Source: Hyaloperonospora brassicae | Taxonomy: Eukaryota > Oomycota > Peronosporomycetes > Peronosporales > Peronosporaceae | Direction: 5' to 3' | Length of the DNA: 64,000 nt | NCBI GenBank assembly: GCA_947650285.1 | Contig: CANTFL010001468.1 | Span: 124,001 to 188,000 of the forward strand | Shown here: positions 14,250 through 25,702 of the stretch, in pieces | How the letters are laid out: the number at the start of each line of letters is the position of its first letter | Numbering within the stretch: position 1 is the stretch's first letter | Made by a program: the position numbers and the translations under genes | The notes under the pieces: generated by a model | The model's input: only the letters and a program-made list of their open reading frames with translations | What the model was told of the DNA's origin: nothing | Database searches by the model: none

Positions 14250-17200
14250 CATCGTAAAGAGTCTACCTTAATCCATTCACGCGTAGCCTTATACTCGAAG
14301 TATTGTTTCGAAGTCCGAATTGGAACTTCCTGTCTGATCAGCTGTTCATGGATGTTCCTAAGTTAAAACTTCGACATTAATTGAAGATACAGAACACAAA
14401 TGGGTAAAACGCCACCCTGAAATCAGGGTCTTTTACCGAAAACAAATCCAGAGGGCAAATCGTGGCGTCTTAGGCTGTGTCACAAAAATACGAGCACAAC
14501 CTTCGTATTAAATTAATCACAAGACATCAATATGAAAGCCCGTCGTTATAAACCGATCTACACCACAAGAATATGACATTTTTTGCGTTCTTCTACAACT
14601 TTCCGAAGCCATGTTTAGGCGAAATAAAATAATAGCATTCTGTTATAGCCAGAAGCGTATGTGGTAAGGAGCTATCTAATTACGCAAGAACGTGTGTGCT
14701 TTGTTGCAAACTGATCCTAACGGGGTCAGTAATAGTCTCTCAAGAATGCGAAGTAAGTTTTCACATGGCCACGACGTTCCCTTTTTGACGCTTCTTGACA
14801 ATCGTACATGATACAACTGCCTCTTAAAAAGGCAGCACTCTATCTCGGATGGCATATCAGATCTATGAATACCGTTACGTCGATAGTAATACCTATAATT
14901 TTAGCACGACGGATACGAGAGGTATCCCGTCATCCGCACAAGTTCTTGGTATGGTTCAAACACCAGTACATCAAGTACTTCCTATGACAGAACGCTACTA
15001 ATTAGCGTCCTTTTAGTGTGTGGAACTCCGTGTTGGACTGCGCAGTCGTTGCGATATCCGGCCGTTGCGAAAACGCATCAGCGAAGACATTTCTTCTTCC
15101 TAAATATACTCTTCGACAAATTTTACTACTCAAAGCACGGCAACTACTTCAACATTCTTTGCGAATAGTGTATGCTTGTGTAAGCCGTACGTATCGGTGC
15201 GTGGTTTGTTTTAAGATAAAAGTGCTATTTTAGACGAGGTTGACGCAAAAACTTACCGGTTCACATTCATAGCAAAACATCACTCATCATGCGCTAAGAA
15301 ACTGCCTATATAAGGGTGACTTGTCTCAAAATATAATATGCACTATGGGCTGTTGAAGTCGTATTGCATGCATCTCATTGCCTGTCAGCAATCGCTATCG
15401 TCACAGGCCACGTAAAATTATGTGTTTGGTCGGCTACCGCTCACCAACCAAAACCAATAACACTGGCCCTTAATGCTGGCAATTGTATCAGTACCTGCTT
15501 GTTTGATCATAGGGAGACTATTAAATAAAAATACAATGTAATTTTATGAAATTATTGCAGGGTTTAAATATAGAAATAATAGTCTCGGAGTATGATGCGA
15601 ACACCAACCTAAGTACACTGCTGATTTAAGTAGCTCACAAATACCCTTTTAAGATGATCGGTGAATCTTATTTTTATCTTAATCGGGGCGTACTCCAATC
15701 TTGACGACGTTTCAACGAAACTGTGTTACCTCTCGAGCAACAAAACTTTACAACAAAATTAAGCGTACAAAATATGCTCGCGCGTAATAGAAGAGCCATC
15801 CGTACGCGAAGTTGGTGGTCTTACACGTTCTTCTTACCATCCAGGCTTTGCTACGGAAGAAAGCATCGTTGGAGTAGCTTAGTGAAGAATCCCACACCAA
15901 TCTTAGAAGCTTTTCGTTACACACATATCAAATATTCCAGGAGGGATAGTAGCACAAGTGGCTTAGTATCCACTCTAAGAGCTTCATAATGATATGCTCG
16001 ATGCTGTGTACGTGATTTACCCGATCACAGATTATTTTCGATAGAAGCAATAATTCCATGGATAAAGGAAAGTTTGTTCGTTTACTTGCAAAATTTTACT
16101 GATGGGGCTTCCTGCCTCGGTATTGTTTTTCAGGTCTGTACTTATACACCATTTATTCTTATGTATACGTGCACTATCCGCCATCCATGTGTTGTTACGC
16201 CCAGAGCCGGTCGAATAGTGAGTGGAAGTTATTAAATCTATGGCAGGTTACAAAGCGATTGGAAAAAATGTTGTCCGTCGCAAAGACTAGTACATACGGT
16301 GACCAATAATAATAGATGTCACAATACTTTGGATTGAGTCCAGATCAACTTCTTGACGAGTTATTAAATCCTTTGGCTAATTGTTTAAGATGGATCAGGG
16401 AATTCTTAAATTTATATCAATTTCAGAAATTGTCTCACCGACCCTTATAATGACGACTTGTATCGATGAATCTTAGTATTTTATTTCGTTACATTCGCAT
16501 CCATCGATGAGGTATTTATAATTGTTTTATTTCCAGCATTTTTATAGGCCGGTCAAATATCGTAACGTTTGCGTTCTCTGCGACGATTAAGCACATCTAA
16601 TTAACCTTGCCGATACGTGATCCAACAAGAACAAATTAGTTTTGAGCGGTTAAACCGAGTTATCTCCAAAGTAAAGTTTGGAGGGGATATCACATCAAGT
16701 GTACAGTGGTCCACACTAAATGCGCCATCATCCAATACCATAAGTATATGTTTTATATCATGAAATTGTACTTCCTCAGGTTGCAGAAGATTTTTGATGG
16801 TTTCTAGCTGTGTTAGATCTACCCCAACCACTTCCTCTACTCCTAACTTTATCGTCTACTCGGATATGATTGCCGTATTAAAACATCTTTCTTAAAATTC
16901 TGCATCTTCAAATGGTGCTTGCTAAGCATGCATATATGTATCGGTGTACTCGACTTATTCAACAGGAAGACCCTCAGCACTTCATGTATTTCGACACAGT
17001 TTCTGGTATCTCTCTAAGCAGTGTAGTGCCCAGCTATGCTGAGGCCTTGTTCATTATTGCGAACGCACGAACTACAAGCGCGGCTATCGCACTCGCTCGT
17101 GTAACATTTGCAAATTTGTTATCGCTTCAATGTGTTAAACACATTGCCATTTAATATAACTGTGACAGCCATCTTCAAGAATAGATCATATCCTAAGATC

Positions 17201-17550
17201 TATAGCTCGTATATAACATACGAATATTGTGAACAAATAGAACGACATCATACACACGAATAGGTAGAGCAATATGAAGCCTCAAAGTAAACGAGATCAT
17301 CAATGATATGAATTGTTTACATCATTTTGCAAAGTACTATACAATATATGATGACCGGTAGAAGTGGTACACATGTACTGAATAATACAATCTTTACATA
17401 CGCATTTTCTTGTATTTACGTTGCGAAATTAACAGGGCACATCGCCCATGCTGACTTGACCATTTTTTAACGTCAAGCTAGACTACGGCGAATTAAAACA
17501 CTTCGGATCCGCATTTATACCCTTCTGTAATACTGACGGTCTTTAGGTAT
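14250..17550 (-). mobile_element. Highly decayed Ty3/Gypsy copy (fossil)
   Basis: This AT-rich segment is colinear and in the same orientation as the young Gypsy element at 22,099-30,085. Anchors: ACGAGCACAACCTT at 14,490 (equivalent 25,181, integrase); GCGCATCAGCGA-like sequence at about 15,067 (25,842, RNase H); GCGTACAA...GCGCGTAA at 15,762 (26,535, RT); GAGTTATCTCC at 16,657 (27,455, spacer between protease and RT); GACCATTTTTT at about 17,450 (28,503, gag-protease). Spacings agree closely (695 versus 693 bp between the second and third anchors). Peptide traces persist, for example TLDVISPPN around 16,700 on the minus strand against TLDLIVPPK in the young copy. No open frame survives. Confidence 0.8.
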
Positions 17551-20500
17551 TGTCTTACGTGCAAATATTTCAATTGTCACAGTTTATACGCGTGAGTGTC
17601 CTGATTTTGTACATCGATCATAACCCTGCATGTGTGTTTGTAAATTAAGAAGAAAATGTATATTTTTTACACGTATTAGATTTTTACCGTGCTAAACCTT
17701 CGCTATGCTATCGTATGTGTTGTGGGTAGGTCATTTTAATTTTGGATCGTATGTAATTGATTATGAAAAGTTCTTGGATATGCTAGTATAAATAACAAGT
17801 TCTTACAGTTAATCAATCACCTTAACATGTTCATAAAAATCACAATATACAAGTATATTGTGATTTAAATAACGTTTTGGGGAGAAGGATGGGTATCAGA
17901 GTGCCACGAGTATCAAAAAACTAAGCTAGAACTAGGAAAGATGTGGGCTACATTATCATTGAAGGAAGCGTACCTGGATCTGCTTATCATCCGATCCTTC
18001 ATTCAAATGGGTTTGATATATCGTCTTGTGGTGTCTTGAACAAGTTCATGCCATCGAATTTACGTGATCGAGTTGCGCGACAGGGTGATCCGGTCGCGGT
18101 CACGTGATTGAGTCACAAGATCGTTGTCGCTTGAACAAGTTACGCGATCAAGGTACGTGATCGGGATACGCAATCGTGGCCAATCTAGTCGATGACAAGT
18201 ATGAACCACATAAGAAGAGATACATCGTGAAACAAAAGACGCTTGGGATTACTACCTCTACATACAGATAGACATTATCGTCGGTAAAGATAGAATATCG
18301 TTTATCACTAAACACATTTTGTTTGCTTCAGTGCACGTGCGCATCCATCTTTTACACGCAATATCTGAACTGAAAGATACAAAGCGTTTATAGCACAACT
18401 ACTCAAGTCAAATTCCTTTATTGTTTGGCGAAAGTACAATAACAGTTGGTATAACTTCTCCCAAAATCGGATGCAATAATGCAAATAGTATTAAATACAA
18501 GATCGCGAGACGGATCAAGTGGATAAAAGATCAAGTATATAAAGTATCTAAATTTTGCACAAGGTGATCATATAACAGATTAGAGCAACTGAAATCGAGC
18601 GCTCTTAAAAAAATTTGGTCGCTCGAAGATCGTCGCGATCGACTCTCGACTAAAGATGAAAACATTTATATTCAGCACTGGCTCAATCATGGCCAAAAAG
18701 TGCAACCGCCTTGCCGATAGGCCGCCTTATTGATACATGCAGTAAATACTAAACATAATATCATTTTGACAGTTGGTCTTCTGGGTGCCGTTAAACACAC
18801 CGAATCACACAAGCAAATGCTGGAGCGCAAAATTACGACATATAAGTCGATATGAACATGAGGTGACATTAGCGTGATTTGAGCTAATTTCTCTTCCTCC
18901 GCCTCCTATACGGTTTGTATAATTGTATCATATTGCAGAAGAAGAAGATGAGGATTTTCGAGATACCTAGAGAGCTGTATAATATTGTATCATCACAAAA
19001 TTCATGGACCGGATTTGTCGTGGTGTAAATCAAGAGATGATGTTTGTAATGGGACCAATTTTGCGCATCAGGCAAAATACCTCATACTCCTTCGGATCTA
19101 AGATTGGTCCACAATTCATATATTGGTTGTATTTTTTGTTCGAGCTAACTGTTATAAACCTCTGACGAACCCATCGCAAATGAGTCCTAATGCTTGAGCT
19201 ATACGCTTCCATTATGTCACACCCCCAAATATACAACTGGGCTACTACAACTTACATCGCGCTGTCGACGATATGACTGTCCCTCATGGCGTCGATTTAC
19301 TCTATGAGCCAACAGAGTACTGAGAAGACTCGAAATACACGTATGATGTGCTTGCAGTGAAAGGTGAGCCGGCTAAACTAACACGCTTGGTAATAGGGTC
19401 AGGTGCAACTATATATAATTCATACTTAAAGCTTTCCCGATGTAATTGCTTTGATCCAATTATGACTGTATTAAATGCAAGATCTCTACGTATTTTCTTA
19501 CCAACCGTTATGCGCATTTTAAAGAGATATGTGGTCTAATTATTTGATATAGGTGCATGCATCAATAGACGAATGTAGCACTTACTCTCCAGATAACTTC
19601 GGTATTCCTTCAATTTTACTTAAAAAATGGGATAAATATTGACGAAGATAATATTTCATTCACCCGATTTGAATTTAGTATCATGGAACGGCCTCATTCC
19701 GTTACATGTGCATCGACAAGGAATTTGTAGCGCGACAGTTGTTACAAGAAGGTAGTCGAGACACCTAATATGCAATATGATATTCTGCTAAACCAAGCAC
19801 ATGATGTGATGATGTCCATCTTAATCAAGTCTCGCGGTAGAGATTAGCAGCTTACATTTGCTACTGGAAACGAGGCGTATCGAGGTTGATAATCCCGCAA
19901 CATCTGCCATGCTTAAAATTGCAACATACACTGACATGGTGATCAAATGGGCGACTTTATGTACATTCAAAGTATAATGTTGATATAGCTAAGTCGGTAT
20001 CTGGTGCAAGTGATAAATAGGCGCTACGATCGATGGATAGTAGATAGATCGAGTCGAGCAAACCAACATGTTTTTTTCAATAATTTGGCGTAGGAACAAA
20101 TTCGTATAAACAAAACTTTAGATTGTGTACAAATTCGGGTCTTACAGGCGTCCACCTTAAATGTAACGGATCAGAATCGCACATCGTTTCAAATCTACCT
20201 TGACATTAAGAGAAAATGCTTCACAAATGCTTTCGTTGTGACTTGACATTGACAAAGAGACATGTACGTTGTACAATCATCAATAGCAATATATGGAACG
20301 AGAAAGAGGACAGCTGCTTCGACTATCCTGAAGAAAGAGCTATTTGTAACTTCATGTGTCAAGTCTGATTAAATAAATCTACGGAAGTACGGAATGTAGA
20401 TTTTTAGATGGTTGTCACTGTCTATTTGTGTTATGCCTACGCACTAAGTAGCGGAACGAATGATATAAACACAAATTCAAGAGTTGCAGATTATATAAAT

Positions 20501-20589
20501 ATCAGCTAGTGGTACCTGCTTTGTATGACGTCGGTAAATGGCATCGGTCACTTGGTTACGACACACTCCAGAAATGATTAAAATTAGCC
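17551..20589. other. Gene-free stretch with GATC/CG-rich cluster
   Basis: No supportable coding region. At about 18,055-18,185 an irregular series of ACGTGATC / ACGCGATC-like words stands out from the AT-rich background. At 18,498-18,522 a 25-nt string matches 41,639-41,663 with two differences, suggesting an interspersed repeat. The frame at 19,302-19,517 is not recognisable. Confidence 0.5.
17837..17866. repeat. Perfect 14-bp palindrome
   Basis: AAATCACAATATAC and its exact reverse complement are separated by two bases, forming a perfect stem in AT-rich sequence. It could be a chance palindrome, a cruciform or a terminator-like hairpin. No gene is placed to use it. Confidence 0.7.
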
Positions 20590-21495
20590 ACTGCCACTAC
20601 AGCTCGTCGCGACCTCCATTACAGCTTATAATAAGTGACAACGGTTGTCGCATCTGTTGAAGACGAAGACGACATGTGTTTGGACAAGTTCCACTACCCA
20701 TTTCATCTGCGTACAGATGACAATCTGGTACAATATACAATTGCACAGGCCAATTTTTACAACGCCATAACAATCCGGCTATCGCGCAAGCTTTGAGGGA
20801 CCTTGTAACGGGGCACCGATCGCTACGTAATGGGCTACCAGTACGGAGCCAACTCATTCTGACAACAGTGAAGGTCAGTGACCTGCTAGGTATATGCACT
20901 ATACAGAGGAAGGGTAAACAACTAAGGCAAAGAATCTAGTTATCGAACAAGTAAAATTGTTATCTCATTTAATCAAGCCCAATATCTCCTGTTCTCTGAT
21001 TTGTTCTAGATCAATTATATTGATTAAACGAAATGTATGATGACGTCTATTCACCACCCATTGCGCGCGTCCAGCAGCGATTATAGGTTCATTGTAAACA
21101 TAATATTAACCCATGAGTAGAATCTTGGGTCATCTGAACAATATCGCTGTATTTAGCGATATTGTTAAAATAATATTCAGCCTGATATTCTTTATGACCA
21201 TTTCTCACAATGATAATATCATGTAACGGGCTACCCGGTTACAGACCTGATACAACTGATTGCTTTACATGTTTTCAAACACCGCTTGATGGCTTGCGTG
21301 CGACGACAGGTGACGTTTCGAAGCGTTACAAAGAAAGTCGCAACCATAGATGAGTTCCCCTCGCGCTTATATTTTACTTCCAGTGACATCTTGATCGGTC
21401 AGACGTCTACAGTCGATGGACACTACAATTGTTTCATGGTCAAGAGAAGTAAACGAATTGCTTGGCATATCACGGACAAATGTGCTCAGTCGTAA
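20590..21495 (+). pseudogene. Coding remnant interrupted by a solo LTR
   Basis: When the solo LTR (20,814-21,243) and one copy of its GACCT duplication are ignored, one frame runs across the site: upstream it reads ...NNPAIAQALRDL and downstream it resumes IQLIALHVFKHR and stays open to a stop at about 21,495. At least one in-frame stop lies upstream (near 20,718). No domain is recognised. It may be a relic of a host gene or of another transposon. The frame continuity supports real ancestral coding sequence, but the function is unknown. Confidence 0.35.
20814..21243 (-). mobile_element. Solo LTR of the Gypsy family, with target duplication
   Basis: A 430-bp sequence starting TGTAACGGGGCACCGAT and ending CTACCCGGTTACA is flanked on both sides by GACCT, a 5-bp target-site duplication. 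Internally it matches the LTRs of the young Gypsy element (shared GACGTCT, CATTGCGCGCGTCC, ATATTCA and the terminal hairpin) but is clearly diverged. A solo LTR is the usual product of recombination between the two LTRs of a full copy. The strand is assigned to match the young element, whose coding strand is minus. Confidence 0.9.
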
Positions 21496-21994
21496 ATAAT
21501 ATACCAACGATGACGTCAGGCCAAAATAAATTTGATGCTCTTCAGCACCATAAAAGATCACTTGCATGTGTTGCATAAGCAGTGCACATGTATTTAGTTG
21601 GCTATCGTCTCAGACCAATGTACGAATGCTTGATAAAAGACAATTTTCTTTCGTCAAAGTCGCACGCTGCACATAATCGATTTATGTTAGTAGTACTTTC
21701 TCATCGTTGACTTCTGGACCACAGTCTGTGTCCTAGTGCCCCTCACCAGTTGTCAATTGTGCGTTATGTATCTCGATGTAAGTGTAGGTTTCCTCAGCGA
21801 GGCAAATAATCTCGTGGAGAATGCTGTAAACCAGGGAGGCATGACTTGCATTAAGCTCGCGTGCTTATGATACAATGCTTCGCCAGCGTATGCTGTGAGC
21901 AAAATGTCCCCAAATTAAGCAATCGCTCAAAAATTCAGGCATGACACGTAAATGTAGACATTGCGTAGTTGTAAATGACACACTAAGCTCCAAT

Positions 21995-22099
21995 GTAACA
22001 AGCAGCACTATACAAGTAACAAGCATCACCATGCAAGTAATAAGCAACACCATGCAAGTAACAAGCATCACCATGCAAGTAACAAGCAACACTATATAT
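21995..22099. repeat. 21-bp minisatellite, five units, abutting an LTR
   Basis: Five units of the form GTAACAAGCATCACCATGCAA recur with an exact 21-bp period (GTAA at 21,995, 22,016, 22,037, 22,058, 22,079). The period falls next at 22,100, which is the GTAAC of the LTR terminus itself. So the tandem array runs in register into the LTR end. Confidence 0.9.
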
Positions 22100-22490
22100 G
22101 TAACGGGGCACACCCTTGCGTGAACTTAACGCAAGGGTATCGGTGCCCCGACAGACGTACACGAGGCGACGAGGAAGCGTAGGATAAGGAGAAAGCAGAA
22201 CTGTTATATAATTACAATTAAGTCTTTTAACTACTGTCTCTCTGTTTGACTTAACTTTATTATGTCAATATAACTGAGTGTATGGTGACGTCTCGTCACC
22301 ACTCATTGCGCGCGTCCTGTGGCGAGTGGTGGGTTGATATCATCACGATATCAACCAATGAGCAGATCCTTTGGTCGCTTCACCAATATCACCATTATCG
22401 GTGATATTGTTCAAAGAATATTCACTTAATATTCTTTGTTGTCACTTTCTTTTAAAGTGACACTTCCATGTAACGGGCTGCCCCGTTACA
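22099..22490 (-). repeat. 3' LTR of the Gypsy element
   Basis: 392 bp, TGTAACGGGG...CCCCGTTACA. It is almost a string of hairpins: a long two-part stem at 22,104-22,150 (CGGGGCAC/GTGCCCCG outside ACCCTTGCGT/ACGCAAGGGT), GGTTGATATC with its complement (22,332-22,356), CAATATCACC (22,384-22,409), CAAAGAATATT (22,412-22,438), TGTCACTTT (22,440-22,462), and the terminal TGTAACGGG/CCCGTTACA stem. Confidence 0.95.
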
Positions 22491-22504
22491 TCACCCCCCC
22501 TTAA
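22491..22504 (-). other. Polypurine tract
   Basis: On the minus strand AAGGGGGGGTGA lies directly before the first base of the 3' LTR, the expected place for the plus-strand primer of reverse transcription. Confidence 0.8.
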
Positions 22505-22623
22505 CCGATAGTCACCGTGTGACTATCGGAAATTATGGCGGCCACCCGTTGGGCCCCATTAGGACAGGGAGCACTTGTTGGGTCAGTTCCGTTCATGACT
22601 CAACCTGACCTCGCATACTTAAC

Positions 22624-24139
22624 ATGTCTATGAGGGGTGACTCTAGGCACACAGAGTCTGTGCCTGTGCCAGCTTCTGAGGCAGACGATTTGTCGTCTGC
22701 TGCTCGTTCTTGCCTGCAGCAAGAGGTGCTGCAGGTGCACGCGGTACAACACCGCGTGCGCATGATGACCCCGACATTGAGGTCATCTACTCTGGCGAGT
22801 CAGACGTGTCTGACTCGGGCAATGCTGCAGAGGTGTCTCGCTCACCGGCGACGCCTCAGTATTCGCCAAGGCCAATGCCGAACGAACGGACTCGTGAGTT
22901 GCAACACAGTCTGTTCGGCAGTGATGATGAATCTGATGATGAGTATGTTTGCTCATCACCGAAATCAGCTCGTGCTCCTTCGCACGAGCGACCTGACGAT
23001 GGTGCAACCCATCGTAATACTGACAACTGTAATACCAACAAAGGTACCACCGTGAATCGTGATGAGTTGAAGCCGTGGCGTTTGCCCGAACGGCTCATCA
23101 ATGGCTTCTTTAAAGAGACAAGCCAACACCATAAAATACCCTTATTCGATGCGACTCAGCTTCACGGCTTGACTCCCAGCGCGAGCAACTTTCGCGCTGA
23201 AGAAGACTTTTATCTCGATGTCTTCCTTAGACATCGATGGTACAACGGCAACTAAAAGCGTGACAGAAACTCTCTTTTGGCTGCGTGGAACGCGTTCGTC
23301 TAAAACGTCAAGAATTATGGACGAGAAGGGTGGCTCAAGAAACTTGAGGCGACACGCCTCAGATTCGAAAAGCGAACGCCAACCGGTGCCAGGTACCGGT
23401 TGCACTGTTTGTCGAGTGAGGCAGACATTCCTTGCCTCACATGGGGAGACCCTTGTGCGAGTTGTGTTGACTACTCGCAGCGTGCACATAGGAACGTGTA
23501 TTCCCTAAGTTCGCCCTGGGAAGGGCACACATCTCGGAGGAGATGCGTGACGCGATTGCAAACTTGCGATCCGTCTACAAGCGCCAAAAGCGCGTGTTTA
23601 CCGATGGGTCCGAGGACTCATCGGATGGGTCTCGTCATACTAGCGGACGAGACCTTCAACATCCATCAACAGCTAAGAGCAGGGCTCCCAGCTGTTCCAA
23701 GAGGGTGGATACCCCCGCCACTGGACGAGGTAGCTCGTCCTTGATCCTGAATCGTCACGGTGATTCAAGATACGCTTCACTAGGAAGCGTTGATCACCGT
23801 GAGCATCCACCAAAGGATGTGGTGGATGAGGAAAGACCTCCTCTAGATGATTCGGTTCACCATCTCGACCCTTACGAGATGGATCGCGCAATCGATGAAT
23901 TGCGCGATGACTTGAAGCACGAGCGCGATTGGCGCTACGCTTTGACTGATACCGTGCGGAAGAACCACAAGGATCACGAGGCTGATCGGGCGAGGGATCG
24001 CGCCGATTATGCCACGGCGCAGCTTCAGGTCGAGCGGGATGTCCGCTCCCTATTCGGCGAGCTGGCGACAGCTCGCGGGGAGATATCTCGGTTGAGTTCC
24101 GAGGTATCGTATCTGCGCGACCAGACGGATCGTCTGTAG
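22624..24139 (+). pseudogene. Convergent accessory ORF of the Gypsy element, coiled-coil C-terminus
   Basis: Plus-strand coding sequence between pol and the 3' LTR, tail to tail with pol. It opens at ATG 22,624, shifts frame near 22,710, and runs with an acidic/Ser-rich N-terminal part and then ordered sequence (FRAEEDFYLDVFLRHRWYNG). It continues in the same frame through stops at 23,253 and 23,301 (AAWNAFV, NYGREGWLKKLEATRLRFEK, CLTWGDPCASCVDYSQRAHR), then shifts near 23,545 into IANLRSVYKRQKRVF. It ends in a charged heptad-like helix (about 23,890-24,139: DELRDDLKHERDWR ... ISRLSSEVSYLRDQ). The last 0.5 kb overlaps the chromodomain-coding strand of pol. Function unknown; a nucleic-acid or Gag partner role would be a guess. 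The residue patterns look selected, but this copy is broken. Confidence 0.65.
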
Positions 24140-24310
24140 CGAGAACGCAAGAACTTGATAAATGTTCTTGAACGTGGGGGCTATCTTCATCGGAAGAAGA
24201 AGGCTCGTACTGACAGTACGGCCTGAGTTGCCCCACGTAAAACGTAGGATGCGTGCGCATCTTACGTGGCAATTCGAGTGTGTATGCATTGCCCTTGCGA
24301 TGCAACACTC
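23625..24310 (-). pseudogene. Pol C-terminus: spacer and chromodomain
   Basis: Minus-strand end of pol. It begins with the typical post-integrase segment (HPTFYVGQLRPYCQYE), passes through a low-complexity spacer rich in Ser, Pro and Arg, and ends in a chromodomain (GDQRFLVKRILNHR ... YLVQWRGYPPSWNSWEP). Stops fall inside the chromodomain at 23,673-23,675 and 23,640-23,642; the homologous sequence continues after each (DVEGLV, YDETH). Chromodomains of this class direct integration to particular chromatin. The aromatic cage-type residues in YLVQW and WEP are present. Confidence 0.85.
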
Positions 24311-24397
24311 GAAATGGCCCAATATACTTCGGCAGTAGTTTAATACTGCCGACACTAGTGACTGTATATCTAGGTAACTTTACCGTAGACAGTAGTA

Positions 24398-25702
24398 CTA
24401 GGTCATTAACTTTAAATGAAAGAACATTTGCTCTTCCATTCTTGTCTGCGTTCCATTCTGACGGTCCACCGCATTTGCGATGGCGTCCTGAACGAAACGG
24501 ACTACCGATTCTCGAGTCAGCAGGAAGTTCTCTGCTGACTCTTTGTTTTGTCTTTCAGTGCGCTTCGTGCGCACTGCTAAGAGATTGCCCTCTTCTTCAG
24601 AGAGGTTGTCTTCTTCCTCGCTGGAATAATCGTTGACGATGCTGAATATACCAGCATCTTCATCATCATCCAAGTCATTAATAGCGTCGCCGCTATTACT
24701 GATGTGATCTTCTTCATCAATGTCGACTTGATCGACATCGGCATCATACGTGACGAAGTTAGCGTCGACACGTAATGAGCAAGAGCCAAAACGGTTTTTG
24801 CTTGAGCGAGTCCCTCCCCCCTTAATCCAAGAGTCATACTCTAGAAGGGTGTGCACACGTGGATGGCGTAGGCCATTTACGTAAAACGGTGTGTGCTATG
24901 TGGAAGCATGCACCGAATTATTGATGGCGAATTCCACCATGGGTAGGAATTCGCTCGAACTCGGAAACGAGTGGACATATCCTCGAAGGATCTCTTCGAG
25001 GACACGGTTTGCACGTTCCGTCTGACCATCTGTTTCGGGATGGTCAGAAGTGGACATCTTCAATTGTGTTCCAAGAGTACGGAACACGGTTTGCCAAAAT
25101 GCCGCCGTGAACCGAGGGTCACGGTCGGATACGAGTTCACGGGGTAACCCGTGGAGTCTAAAGACCGTGTCTAGAAAGACACGAGCACAACCTTGAGCCT
25201 TGATCGACTCAGGGACAGCAGCAAGATGCACCATCTTGCTGAATCGGTCAACAAACACAAGAATACCATTATTCTTGTGAGCATCTTCGGGAAAACCGAA
25301 GACGAAGTCCATTGAAACGGACTGCCAGCACTCTATCGGAACAGGCAGAGGCTGCAATGGCGCACGGGATGAAGGACTAGGCTTCACCCGTTGACAAACC
25401 TCGCAAGCACATATGTACTTGCGGACAACTTGATACTGGCGTGGCCAGTAAAAGTCACGACTTACCGTGAGTTAAGTCTTTTCTCTACCACGATGGCCAC
25501 CTATTGGGGCATCGTGACACTCATACATGATGAGTAAACGCAAATCATGATGAGCGAGTACGACGACACGAGTCGTGTCGTCGGCAACAGCTGTATAGTA
25601 CAGCAATCCGTTGCGTGTACTATACCGATCCGATGAGGATCGGTACAAAGCCGGTAAATCCCTCATGGATTTACTGGATGGATTCACCAGATGATCCATC
25701 AA
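24398..25702 (-). pseudogene. Integrase region of Gypsy pol
   Basis: Catalyses insertion of the cDNA. An N-terminal zinc-binding part (HHDLRLLIMYECHDAPIGGH at about 25,500, then CACEVCQ near 25,400) leads to the catalytic core at 25,387-24,896: MDFVFGFP (first Asp), SDRDPRF (second Asp), HPETDGQTERANRVLEE (Glu). All three catalytic acids are present. Between core and chromodomain (24,856-24,398) is an Asp/Glu-rich spacer, unusual in its acidity. Stops separate the zinc part, the core and the spacer. Confidence 0.88.

Noticed and set aside
23142..23489. Minus-strand frame after the chromodomain
   Set aside because: It lies beyond the end of pol and is best explained as the shadow of the plus-strand accessory ORF.
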